The position numbers and the translations under genes were made by a program. This document shows positions 45,420 through 56,246 of a DNA stretch of 64,000 bases, piece after piece. The DNA lies in NCBI GenBank assembly GCA_000697355.1, contig JNEN01001204.1, positions 1-64,000 of the forward strand. Reading direction: 5' to 3'. Positions within the stretch are counted from its first letter, which is position 1, and each line of letters opens with the position of its first letter. Under the pieces are notes generated by a model that had not been told where the DNA came from, did no database searches, and saw only the letters and a program-made list of their open reading frames with translations. The stretch is from Syncephalastrum monosporum B8922. Lineage: Eukaryota > Mucoromycota > Mucoromycetes > Mucorales > Syncephalastraceae.

Positions 45420-46936
45420 TTACGGCTCCTGTCCGCTGGGCTTTTCGCTCTTGGGCTCGCCAATCGTAGTCTTAGTAAGCTTCTCCTCGACGCGCTTCAA
45501 GGCTGTGTCGGTGTCGACAGGTCTGGCCGCACCAAAGGGGCTCGCTTTGCTGCCGCTCGACGCACCAGTGTCTCTGGGTGCATCCGAGGTACGCGGCTTC
45601 AAGTTCAGACGGGGACGCTCCGCAGGAGCATTGCGACCTAAAGGCATGGGTGAGTCATAGACTTCACATATGCACCACCCACTCAGGATTTTAAAGCCTA
45701 CCAAAGCGACCTTCGCCCTCACGCTTCGTAAAAGCACCACCGCTCCACGAAGTGTCACGCTCACGGCGCTCGAATCCGCGATCCTGGCGGTCGAAGCCAC
45801 CGCGGCCGCCACGGAAACCACCGCGGGACTGGCGCTCAGGCAGGGCAAGAGGACCATCACGGCGCCACGACGACACGTCAGTTCGGTCGGGCTCACGGGG
45901 AGCACGGTCGACGCGTCCTCTCGCTAATAAACACATCTATCAGCGGCCACAGATTTTTAATTCTGCTCAATCAACTTACGAGGCTCGGCAACACTGACGC
46001 GAATGGTACGGCCCTGAAGCGACTGGAATGGGAGTACGACTGTTTCAATTCTCTGTTATATGCCTTCTTCTTCTCTGATTTACCTCGCCGCTCAGCTCAA
46101 GAGCAGCCTTGAGTGAATCCAGGTCCTCAAATTCGACGTAACCAAAGCCCTTGGAGCGCTCATCACGGTCACGCAGGATGCGGATGTTGGCGATCTTGAT
46201 GTAAAGTCCAGTCAGATAGGCTAAGTTTCCCACTCCAGCTCTTCCCTCAGTGCTTTACCTTAGTCTGGGCAAAGAAATCGGCCAAGTCGTCCTCGTTGGC
46301 CTCAAAGGAGAGGTTGGCGACGTGAACAGTGAACGGCGGCTCGGTAGGAAGCTCGACAGGAGCGCGGGGAGCGAAACGCTCCGAGCGCGGGGAGGTGAAG
46401 CGATCGCGACGCTCGAAACCACCGCGGTCACCGCTGCGGCCACGGTCGAAATCACGCTCACGGTCTATCGAGGTGTAAGTACTATATTCTTCTTGATCCA
46501 GTGGCGAGTCTCTCGATTACCAAAACGATCACCGCGGGGGCTGCTGAAACCATCGTTCGAGGCTTCTTCCTTGCTCGCTAATAGAACGGGATCAATAAGA
46601 TTGCTCAGCATATCTCCAATATGAAGGAGCTAACCTGCAGCTATAAAAGGGGAGAAAAAAGAAGGTCAGCTTATTGTTTTCGCACAGACGCTGTCAAACT
46701 CACGCGCAGAGGGAAGGCTCGCCATTTCGTCGGCCCACGAGCCGCTGCCTAGTAAGAGATAAAACGATGGAATCAACGACCATGGCCACTCGCCACCCTA
46801 TGGTCTATAAAAACTTACTCTCGTCCGCCAGGAAGTCGGACAACGACATCTTTTGCTGCTGCTTCTTCTTTCCGGCTAGCAATACAGACTTGGGTGAGTA
46901 CTCTTAGCCATACAATTACACATTGTACATACACAT
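45420..46936 (-). CDS. TIF3: eIF4B-like translation factor with one RRM (Tif3-type)
   Basis: Ten exons on the minus strand: 46936-46933, 46875-46819, 46748-46704, 46640-46635, 46577-46521, 46464-46259, 46194-46084, 46052-45980, 45923-45702, 45637-45420; 332 residues. The N-terminus (GKKKQQQKMSLSDFLADE, then GSWADEMASLPSA) is characteristic of eIF4B. An RRM follows (TVHVANLSFEANEDDLADFF, KGFGYVEFEDL), then an Arg/Gly/Asp-rich region (RGGFRGGRGGFDRQDRGFER) and a charged tail. eIF4B/Tif3 stimulates eIF4A during mRNA recruitment. Placement of the first (4 nt) and fourth (6 nt) exons rests on phase and splice signals; translation could instead start at MSLSDF in exon 2. The sixth to ninth exons are secure. 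Confidence 0.88.
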
Positions 46937-47616
46937 TGTCAGGTCTTTTTTCGTTCAAAAGAGGAGGCGTGTGTGCTTTCCGAAGCCCAAAATACTGGCA
47001 ATAAAAAATTTGTGTGGGCGCTTGGGCCGTCACAAATCCAAGCACACTTTCCTGCTGCCTGCCCACAGAAAATACACTTAATTTCACTCCACTCACATTT
47101 CCATTCATCTTCACTTGCCCCCAGCCCGGCTATCAGGACTGCAATGCGCTCCAACTGGCTGTTAAGAAAAAAGTAGAGCTCCTCTGGTAAGTTGAAGTTG
47201 TTTGTAGACATCTATCGCTAGTATTATGGCTGTAATCCGTTATCACAGCTTGAGAAATATAAAGCCCTGTGTGTGGCCAGACGGTTTTGAAAAATGGACT
47301 GCACCGATACGTTTGCGTTACTTTACCGCAGTTCCGGCCTCCAATGGCTGTCGTAAACCATATAACTTTTGTCTGAATGGAGGTATCATTGGGCAGAATA
47401 CCTGTACTGACGGATCTATTTTTCCACTCAAGGGAACGACCTTGTTTGGGTCCTGTATACCTTTCTTTTTTCTGGGTTCTTCATTCCATGTCGAGGAGTA
47501 AACGTGCTGACGATGACACGGCCTCTATTGGTGTACGTGAGTCTGCATCGTATGTGAATCAGTAGAGCAAAGATGAATTCCCGCTGCTGTCGTGGTTAAT
47601 ACAACGATGACTGTTG

Positions 47617-47634
47617 AAACCGATTATAAAAATG
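47617..47634 (+). promoter_or_regulatory. TATA-like element of F-box copy B
   Basis: CCGATTATAAAAATG lies about 65 bp before the ATG and is conserved in the flanks of copies A and C (CCGAATTATA on the minus strand). Confidence 0.45.
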
Positions 47635-47694
47635 TAATTTCAACCCACTTCCCTCACTATTACTTCCTCTTCCCATTTCACTCAACAGCAAGCC

Positions 47695-48410
47695 ATGAAT
47701 AACGACAATTTCATCTTCCTTTTTGGACGCCTACCTTTCGAGCTTCTGGTAGGCTTGTTGAGCCGTGTGTAAACAGCGGTGTTCCAAGTTACTAACGGTA
47801 ATACTAGTACACCATGCTGGTAATGCTCTCGCCCGTGGATCTGTGGGAACTCGAACGAGTTTGTCGCGGGTTTAGGGATCTCCTCGACTGGAGAAACCCG
47901 CTGATCCCACAGCTCTACCGTGTGGTGGGCCGACGTTTCGACATTCCCCCGCCCAGACCATTCACGGACCGCCGTCTTTTTCGTCTTCTCGCCGGACTGC
48001 ACTGCGAAGTGTGCGGCCGGCCGTCCGACCAAAGGCCCATACGGGTTTACTGGATGTTCGGCGTCCTCTGCTGCCGGCCCTGCTTCTTCCAGCGTACCAC
48101 CGACAGGCGCAACCTGACCGCCGAGCAGCTCGACCAGCTGCTGCCATTCGAATATCTCGTCCGCGGACGTCGAAGGCGGTTCCCACAACCACGAGTGCAG
48201 AACTTGGTCTGGACGGACCACCTTGAGGTGTATTTGCCAGGCGCTACCCGATTCGAACGAGAACAGCGCCTGGCACACCTGCGGTACCTCATGGACGAGA
48301 TGCTGCGCCGTATGGTGGAAGATACGCGTTTCGAGGTCCTCCGCCAAAGACAGCGCCAGCAGCGCAATCCGCGTCGTCGCGATCACCCACCGCGACGGCG
48401 CCGGCAATAG
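47695..48410 (+). CDS. F-box/Cys-cluster protein, intact copy B
   Basis: Exons 47695-47748 and 47808-48410 encode 218 residues. The 59-nt intron has an ideal ACTAAC branch site. The start MNNDNFIFLFGRLPFELLY leads into an F-box-like helix set (LSPVDLWELERVCRGFRDLL). Next is a Cys cluster, CEVCGRP, 20 residues, CCRPCF, that looks like a zinc-binding knuckle. EHLEVYLPGATRFEREQRL and an Arg-rich C-terminus follow. F-box proteins recruit substrates to SCF ubiquitin ligases through Skp1; that role is inferred. I do not know a named family with this arrangement. Two relatives lie at 38312-39032 and 49917-50648, and all three sit in dispersed repeat units. Confidence 0.8.
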
Positions 48411-48524
48411 ACATTTTTTTACTTCTTTTCGTTTTGCTTTGACCAATAAAAGTATCAGTATGATATAGCCACTGCATACCTTTATAACCATTTGTTCTTG
48501 TGTGTCTTACGTGTATACCAAAAT

Positions 48525-48840
48525 TAAGCCTGTTGGTATTACGGAATATCAGAATACTGGCAGGAGACACACGACGAGTTATGTCACGTACCGACCCCGA
48601 ATCTTTGAGACGCAAGTGCTAACAAGAATTTTATTCAAGAAGCATTGTGAGAGAAAGCTGTTATATATTAGCGATCATGGCAGAGATACGTTGCAGCCGG
48701 ATGTGTCGAAAGATATCACAATATACACCTCACCCTGTCTCTTTTTTGGTCTTTATCCAACTACCACATGGAAGAAGCGATACATTAGACCCGTCACTCC
48801 TTCAAGCATCAAGTGACATGTGAAATTGAAACCTGTGGGC
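48525..48840 (+). repeat. Dispersed repeat R1, partial copy downstream of F-box copy B
   Basis: Shares CCGACCCCGAATCTTTGAGA, AGAAGCATTGTGAGAGAAAG and TCGAAAGATATCACAATATA with the other two R1 copies; more diverged, with the distal end missing. Confidence 0.65.
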
Positions 48841-49295
48841 ACAGTGACCCATGAATCACTGATTGCTGAAGCCGAATTATGAAACGAACTCTCAACACAG
48901 CTTTGGCGTTGGTGATCTTTCCTTCCCGTCCATGATAGCAAGTTTCTCGGCTTACTCCAGCGACTCCTGACTGAAATGGTCTTCGTAGGTTTCCCAAGGG
49001 GAACGGGGTTTGTTTCAGTTGCTCATGTTCTTTTTGTCCTCGTAGTACGTGGTCCTCGACTACTAGGCACCGATCGACGTCCGACTACCGGTTCGCAGCG
49101 ACCATCCACCCCGTAGGGTGTACGCTGATATCGGCGCTGCGACTTCCCCGGTGCCGGATACTTTCACTTATCTGCGCATCTGCGCGACCATGGACGGCAT
49201 GCATCGCCAGATCTGTGGGCGCCGCGCGAGCTATCCGCCAACACTGAATTGTTGGGGTGCTGTCGCGCATGCATTTCGTCCGCAGAAGGTATCAT
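48841..49295. other. Repeat-island spacer, no gene seen
   Basis: GC-rich at 49060-49280. At about 48850-48890 a short piece resembles the F-box promoter flank (GCCGAATTATG), perhaps a truncated unit. No supported gene. Confidence 0.35.
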
Positions 49296-49790
49296 ATGTG
49301 TGATAGAGAGGATAATCAGGAAGAGACTGATTACTTGTGTTGATATCCAGGCCAGAGGTCGAATGCTTGGGCGGTTACTCAGGGAAAGGCTTGAATGTTT
49401 GTAAGGTGGGTGGTGTCATTCATAGTAACCGGGTCAGCACCTTACAGCATACACAACTACCCAAACATTTTTCACTGATATAAATCTGTATCATATGTGA
49501 ATCGATTAAAGAGAGAAGAAATAAGTGTATTTTTTTTGGAGAAAAAAACGAAGAAGGAAAGGAAGGAAAGAAAGACAGTGTGAAGGTATATATTGTGATA
49601 TCTTTCGACTCGTCCGTCTGCAGCACATCTCTGCCATGACCAATAACAGCTTTTTTTACGGTGCTTCGTGAATGAAATCCTTGTAAGCACTTGCGTCTCA
49701 AAATTTCGGGGTCGGTGCATGACTTGCTTCGCCATGTGTCTCTAGCCTGCATCCTCATATTTGATAATACTAACAGGCTGAAATTTGGTA
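49296..49790 (-). repeat. Dispersed repeat R1, copy downstream of F-box copy C
   Basis: Reverse-oriented match to 11340-11820 over almost its full length, including the TCAGGAAGAGACTGATTACT segment near 49318. Confidence 0.7.
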
Positions 49791-51835
49791 TACAGACAAG
49801 ACACGCCAGGCTAAATAGTTTTAAAGGTCGGCAAAGTGGCTATTGGATATCAATATCTTATTTCGGACAAAGAAAAAAACAAAAGAGAGAAGAAAAAAAA
49901 AAGGAGAAGAAGATGGCTACTGCCGGCGCTGTTGTAGGCGGGCGGAGCGACGGGGCGGATTTCGCTGCAGGGGCTGCCTTCGACGAAGGACCTCGAAGCG
50001 CGGGTCATCCTTCATACGCTCCAGCATCGTAGCCTCGAGGGTTCGCAGCTGTGCCAGGCGCTCTTGGCGTTCCTGGCGGGTGGCACCTGGCAAATACACC
50101 TCAAGGTGCTCTGTCCAAACCAAGTGGTCCAATCTTGATCGGCCAGGATTCTCCTGTCCTCTAAATGCGCGTCTGACTGTCTGGACTGGTACCATCAGCT
50201 GGCGGAACCGCTCTAACTGCTGTAAACCCAAGTCGATCGTGTGGGTGATCCGCTCGTACAAGCACGGACGGCAGCAAAGGATGCCAAACATCCAGTAGAT
50301 CCGGATAGGCCGTTGGTTCGACGGCCGGTCGCAAACCTCGCAGTGGAGACCGGCAAAAAGACGGAAAAGACGACGATCCGTGAATGGATGCGGCTGGGGT
50401 ATGCCGTATCGTTCGGCCACTGCCCGGTACATCTGTGTGGTAATAGGGTTTCTCCAGTTAAGGAGATCCCTAAAGCCACGACAGACTCGCTCAAGCTCCC
50501 ACAGGTCCACTGGTGTGAGCATTAACAACAGGGCATACTAGTGTAACCGCTAATATCTTGGACTGGCGATGTATACACACGGCTCAACAAGCATACCAGA
50601 AGCTCGAAAGGTAGACGTCCAAAAAGACGAGAAGTTGCCGTTATCCATGGAGGGTATTGGTTCAGCAGAAGGGAGAAAAAGGAATAGTGATGGAAGTGAG
50701 TTGGAACTTCATTTTTATAATTCGGTTTTGGCAGTCATTGTTCTATGAATCATGACAGCAACAGGAATTCATTATTTAGAGAGCTGGTTTCTTTGTTTCA
50801 AAAATAAAAAGTGTTCTACTACTTTACATACGGTGTGGACTCACACAAACCAATGAAGGCCGTGCCAGTGTTTACACGTTTTACCCTTGACACGGAAAAA
50901 AGAACCCAAAAAAGAAAGGTCTACTGGAACCAATCAGTAGTTCACTTTGAACGGGAAGAAAGGACTCATAAATACAGGTATTCCGCCCAATAATACCTTC
51001 ATTCAGACAAAAGTTATACTACTGAATGACAATAGCGACAGGAGCCCAATGCTGTAGTAAAGTATTGCAAACGTATCGGTGCATGTCTATCCTTCTTAAA
51101 CTGTCTTGCCACATACAGGGCTTTATTTTTCTCGAAATGCAATCGAGTGGAACATATAGCGAAACTAATGAAATACTAACGATAGATACTTACAATTGAC
51201 TTCAACTTATTAGAAGAGTTCTACTTCCGTTATCACAGCCAGATGGAGCACATCGCAGTCCTGATGGCCGGACCACGGGCAGGTGGGCATTGCTTGGATG
51301 ACGTGTGTGCGCGACTGCTGCAGCTATGAATACATCTGCAGTCGCGCAATAAGATGGTGGTGGGGTTCGGGCACAACGCCGCCTACTTTACTAAAAGACA
51401 GTGCCAACACATTGCTATAAAGTGAGTGAGAATTGTGCCTTTGGAACTACCGTCTGCAGGTTGAACGCAGACTCTGACAAGCAGTAATGATGTCAATGCA
51501 TGTCAAAGGGTAAATGAACCAGCTCTTGAACAGGCAAGCCAGTCCTCTCTGTTATATGCCATTCCTTAGTTCATTCTTTTACACAGATATTTTGCAGAAG
51601 CAGTCTTTGTGGATTCACATATTCTGGTGCCTGTACACACGAACTTTATAACGCGACTGTTTCCCAGCAATCAAATATATATTAAGTATGACCCACATGC
51701 TCATAAAGATTACGGGACGCCTTTTATAAGTCTTGTTAATTCTGTTAGCAATTTAATTGGCATACATCATCATGGTCAATCATACTCGCTGCGCAGCATC
51801 GAAGAAACTTCTTTGTGAGTGGCGTCTGAAGCGAT
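49745..51835 (-). repeat. F-box repeat unit, copy C
   Basis: Full-length partner of unit A (38160-40260), same orientation. Its right end stops within repeat R2 (GTGAGTGGCGTCTGAAGCG), after which the sequences diverge, marking a possible element boundary. Confidence 0.75.
49917..50648 (-). pseudogene. F-box/Cys-cluster protein, copy C (exon 1 frame broken)
   Basis: Exon 1 is 50648-50597 and is two bases shorter than in copy B, breaking the frame (MDNGNFSSFW...). Exon 2, 50537-49917, has 207 codons without a stop: LTPVDLWELERVCRGFRDLL, CEVCDRP, 20 residues, CCRPCL, TEHLEVYLPGATRQERQERL and an Arg/Gln-rich tail. An internal ATG at 50522 could still start a protein of about 201 residues. Confidence 0.6.
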
Positions 51836-53223
51836 TTCGCCCAATACCACGAGTCCATCCTCGCAAGTAGATGACCCCGAATATCGATACTTTTCGGTGG
51901 TGAACTGCTGATCCCTTCAATTTTTACTATTATTTTTTTGAGGTGTCTGACACTCGAGTCCTGTAAATCGAACTTGTAATTAATACGCTCACCTCCATCC
52001 CGCGTCTTTTCTTCCGAACAAGGACCTTTTGAACAGCAGTTTTCTCTTGTTACTTTGTCTTTCTCTGTCTGTACTGACTACACCATTCCTCTACATGCAT
52101 CTCCGGGGATGGGGAAATTTTTCAGAGATATTGAAAGTGGAACTCTATTTAGTCTCAATCGGCAGTGACGCCATCGTGCTGCGCACGGTCAGTAACAGAC
52201 ATTTGAGCACCATCCAACTAAGTGTCGTCCTTTACCAGCAAGACTTAGAGGCGGTGGATGTACCAAAAAACCACTACGTCTGAATGAAATTCTTACTTTT
52301 CGTGCTATGGGATTATGAAAATCTTGCATAGCTATTCAGATCTCGTCACCTGTCTACTTTTCACATTTGATATACTACGTCGTTTTAAGGCGTGAAGTGA
52401 AGCAAGTGAGTTTAGTGCCGGGATATTTAGGAATACTTCTCCCTCCGGGGAAATACACGTAGAGAAGTGAAGTAGCCAGAATAGAGAGGCAGAGAAAAAG
52501 TTGTCCAAAAAGGATGATGTGCGATGTGGCACCTTGCTGTTGTTCAAATCGACCCTTACGTAAACGGAGGGGCGAGTGCAAGAGGCACGGGGCGGGGTGA
52601 GCGTATTAATCACCATCGAACTTTGAGGCGACATATTTAAAGATGCTGGACAGTTTAACTAACTCGCGTGTCCTTCCTCGAAAAAACGTCCTCGGCTCAC
52701 TCTCATCTACCGTGAAGAAATGCAAAAGCACTCTGGCTGACCTAACCGATATTTGCTAATTTTACCCGCTTACAAACCATCTCACACTGTCGAAATTCTG
52801 AATGAAAAGAGCCAATCCAGTCACATACTGCCCATTAAACACCTGGAACCGTGGCTACCACCAAAAGGACTAGCCGACAGCTAAGGGATCTAATCATATA
52901 GTCTTGACACCTCGCTATATTAAAGCAGGATGTGGTTACAGCGGCATATACACCCGGTCAAGTACTGCTCCTAAAGCCTACTAGGGTATTGTCACCTACA
53001 TGAGATTGGCAAAAAGACGAGTACTTGATTTTGGATGGCCTTCAGACCTCGTCAACTGATAGAGATAGGCGGACGTAGAGTGCCTATTCGTTTGCATAAG
53101 CCCTGTACAACACCTCAGAGTTCTTTCTCAATTAGCGACTCGTTGGGTAAGCGTGTAGCCAAACTTGTCTCGATGACTGTGGCAACGAAAATTTGACACA
53201 CCTGCAGGTAGAAATAAAACGCA
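51836..53223. other. Intergenic, no gene supported
   Basis: Mixed AT-rich sequence. Several 60-100 codon frames exist on both strands, but none has a motif, good codon use or splice context. Confidence 0.35.
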
Positions 53224-53268
53224 TTGCCAATATTATTTTATTTCATCACTCATAAATGGCATAAATTA

Positions 53269-53571
53269 ATGGCTCCCTTACTCTTTACACTCGTTTTATT
53301 TGTTTTAAAATACAAACAAGGTTGGAAACCCTGCTGCTTAAACTTCCTGGCACTACTTCCTGCATTCACGGTTCATGGCCTGGTCGCATACCGAACAAGT
53401 CAATTACTTGAATGTTCGAACGACCGTAGTTTATCGGCTCTTGCTGGAAGTCTCTTAGACCTTGTCGGTCCGGCGGTGGCCTATCAGTGTCTGTTCATTC
53501 ATCGAAGTATTGTCCCGAGCCCTAGCCGAAATTTAAGCGACCTTATCGTCCTGCTTGCATTGGTGCCATAG
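53269..53571 (+). CDS. Hypothetical hydrophobic protein, 100 aa
   Basis: A 101-codon frame from MAPLLFTLVLFVLKYKQGWK contains two or three likely membrane segments (LNFLALLPAFTVHGLVAY, LAGSLLDLVGPAVAYQCLF, IVLLALVP). No family recognised. It could be a fragment of a longer membrane protein or chance. Confidence 0.25.
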   Translation: MAPLLFTLVLFVLKYKQGWKPCCLNFLALLPAFTVHGLVAYRTSQLLECSNDRSLSALAGSLLDLVGPAVAYQCLFIHRSIVPSPSRNLSDLIVLLALVP

Positions 53572-54421
53572 GCCGTCCTCGCGGGCGCTGTATCATCCAG
53601 GTCGTACGATATTGGATAGCATGGGTATCGGGCCACGGGTTTGTTTTCTTAAATCGCAGACGACTTTTTATACAGTAAGACCACAAAATTTTATCGCATA
53701 GTCAACATGAGTTCGTCCAATATTTATACATAAAATGTCATCGTCTAAGGGATTCCGAGCCGAACATCGTATGCGTATTTATCATCAGCGGGTGATAAAA
53801 ATAAAGCAGGCTAAACATACTCACCAGCAGCACACCTGGTGCGTTTCCGCTTCCATGTTTCAGCTTTTGATAAAAGAACAGAAGCAAAATCACTATAAAA
53901 AGAGACGAAACGGCTGAACAGAACATCAACAAAGAAGCTCGCTCGTGCTTGACTCGTGCAACCGGCAAGCTCGCGTGCATGTTAAACAAACCCCGATTGT
54001 CAAAAAAGCGAGAAAAAGTACTTCATTTCTCTATGTTTCTCGAAGCCTTCATACAATATAAAAGCGCTTTAAGAAAGCATCGATTAGTTCTTGCCAGATA
54101 ATATGAAAATCAGGAATGAGTTCCTTTTGTCCACAAGGGAATATATTCTGCTTTGAAATGATTGGCGCAGTTTCTTTTTTTTTTATAAAAAAAAAAAGGG
54201 ATGTCGCCCGCGTCGTAGCACCAGGCGCGTGTCGATTCAGGTCCGCCCATGTATTTTACTCGCACGCGAAAAAAAGAAACATGTTTTCCGTGGGCTTTTC
54301 CTTAAATAAAAAAAAAGTTGTAAGTGGACAGATTGAACTTGTTGTACACCTCTTTCTCCACTTTCCTTACACTTCGCATTCACTCCTTAGCTCACTTCCC
54401 TTTTTCCCCTCCACATTCATA
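53572..54421. other. Upstream region of beta-tubulin
   Basis: Mostly AT-rich. A minus-strand frame (53738-53989) has one membrane-like segment but no other support. A CT-rich leader (54350-54418) directly precedes the tubulin ATG. Confidence 0.4.
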
Positions 54422-56093
54422 ATGAGAGAAATCATCCACGTCCAAGCTGGTAGGTGCCATCCCACTCACTCCGTCATCGCATTCGCTCATTCGTTCACTG
54501 TCACAACTTTTAGGTCAATGCGGTAACCAGGTACAATTCTATAAGCTTCTACTTTTTACTTCTGCTTCTGCTTCTGCCTCCTGCTTCTCCTCCCAGCGTG
54601 CAGCTAGCCTGAAAAGCAGGAGGAACTTCACGGGGAACGAGAAGAGGGTGAACCAGGAGAAACACGTGTTGACGCTTTCTTCTTTATTTTTCTCGGCTCT
54701 AGATCGGTCAAAAGTTCTGGGAGACCATCAGCGAGGAGCATGGCATTGATCCCAACGGTAACTACTGCGGTGACAACGATTTGCAGTTGGAGCGCATCAA
54801 CGTGTTCTACAACGAGGGTTACCAGGGTAAATACGTCCCTAGGTAAGAAATAAGAATATCAGGGGACGCAGCTGCAAGGGGGTTGTTGAGTTGGTTGTGC
54901 TGACATACAACACCATCGGGTGATAAAGATCGGTGATCGTTGACTTGGAGCCTGCGACGATGGATGCCATCCGCTCGAGCAAGTACGGCAAGCTGTTCCG
55001 CCCCGACAACTTCATCAACGCCCAGTCCGGTGCGGGTAACTCTTGGGCCAAGGGTTACTACACCGAGGGTGCCGAGCTCGTCGAGTCGGTCATGGACGTC
55101 GTCCGCAAGGAGGCCGAGTCGACCGACTGCCTGCAGGGCTTCCAGCTTGCGCACTCGCTGGGTGGTGGTACTGGCTCCGGCATGGGCTCGCTCCTCCTCT
55201 CCAAGATCCGCGAGGAGTACCCTGACCGTATCCTGTCCACCTACTCCGTCGTGCCCTCCCCCAAGGTCTCCGACACCGTCGTCGAGCCCTACAACGCCGT
55301 CCTCTCCGTCCACCAGCTCGTCGAGAACTGCGATGCCACCTTCTGCATTGACAACGAGGCCCTCTATGACATCTGCTTCCGCACCCTCAAGCTCACCAAC
55401 CCTGGCTACGGCGACCTGAACCAGCTTGTCTCGGCCGTCATGTCCGGTGTCTCGACCAGCTTGCGTTTCCCTGGTCAGCTCAACTCGGACCTGCGTAAGC
55501 TGTGCGTCAACATGGTGCCCTTCCCCCGTCTCCATTTCTTCATGGTCGGCGTTGCTCCTCTGACCGCCTTCAACTCGCAGCAGTACCGCAACCTCAGCGT
55601 CCCTGAGCTCACCGCTCAGATGTTCGACGCCCGCAACATGATGGCCGCGTCTGACCCCCGCCACGGTCGCTACCTGACCGTCGCCACCATGTTCCGTGGT
55701 AAGCTCTCGACGAAGGAGGTCGAGAACCAGATGCTGGCTGTCCAGCAGAAGAACTCGGCCTACTTTGTCGAGTGGATCCCCAACAGCGTCAAGTCGTCGC
55801 TGTGTGACATTCCTCCCGTCGGCCTCAAGATGTCGGGTACCTTCATCGGTAACTCGACCGCCATCCAGGATCTGTTCAAGCGCGTCAACGAGCAGTTCAC
55901 GGCCATGTTCCGCCGCAAGGCTTTCTTGCACTGGTACACTGGCGAGGGTATGGACGAGATGGAGTTCACCGAGGCCGAGTCCAACATGAACGATCTCGTC
56001 TCCGAGTACCAGCAGTACCAGGAGGCCACCATCGACGAAGACTACGAGGAGGAGTACGTCGAGGAGGACGAGGAAGAGCCCATGGAGGAGTAA
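54422..56093 (+). CDS. TUB2: Beta-tubulin
   Basis: Four exons: 54422-54449, 54514-54530, 54703-54842, 54929-56093; 449 residues, exactly the normal length. The start [17 protein letters not shown] carries the MREI autoregulation tetrapeptide, and GGGTGSGMG is the GTP-binding tubulin signature. The acidic tail is rich in Glu and Tyr. Counting from Met1 gives Tyr167 (STYSVV) and Ala198 (CDATF) with Phe200. In other fungi Phe167 and Glu198 are the sensitive residues for benzimidazole binding, so this tubulin should bind those drugs poorly. Codon use is strongly C-biased, as expected of a highly expressed gene. Exon 2 is only 17 nt and codes for part of GQCGNQ. A third-position-driven antisense ORF on the minus strand is not a gene. 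Confidence 0.98.
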
Positions 56094-56246
56094 ATACATA
56101 AAATGCACGCATAATACCACACACACGCACTCTCACGCACACATAATAAACTCGTTTTTGTTTGACTTTCTGATTTCCTACCGTTCTCTTATTTTTTATT
56201 CTTTTTCATTTCTTTTATCCTTTTCGTTTAAACACGTTTCTCCACT

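Larger units (their letters stand above)
47220..48580 (+). repeat. F-box repeat unit, copy B (inverted, shorter)
   Basis: Plus-oriented relative of units A and C, sharing 5' flank (GAATGGAGGTATCATTGGGC at about 47376), the F-box gene and 3' flank (AAGCCTGTTGGTATTAC). It continues into repeat R1 at 48525-48840. Confidence 0.65.

Noticed and set aside
47226..47501. Possible protein upstream of F-box copy B
   Set aside because: The matching DNA upstream of copies A and C does not keep the frame, so conservation is at DNA level only.
54819..56126. 435-codon minus-strand ORF opposite beta-tubulin
   Set aside because: It is the antisense shadow of a gene with extreme C-ending codon use; it has Val/Leu/Gly-rich nonsense sequence and no motif.
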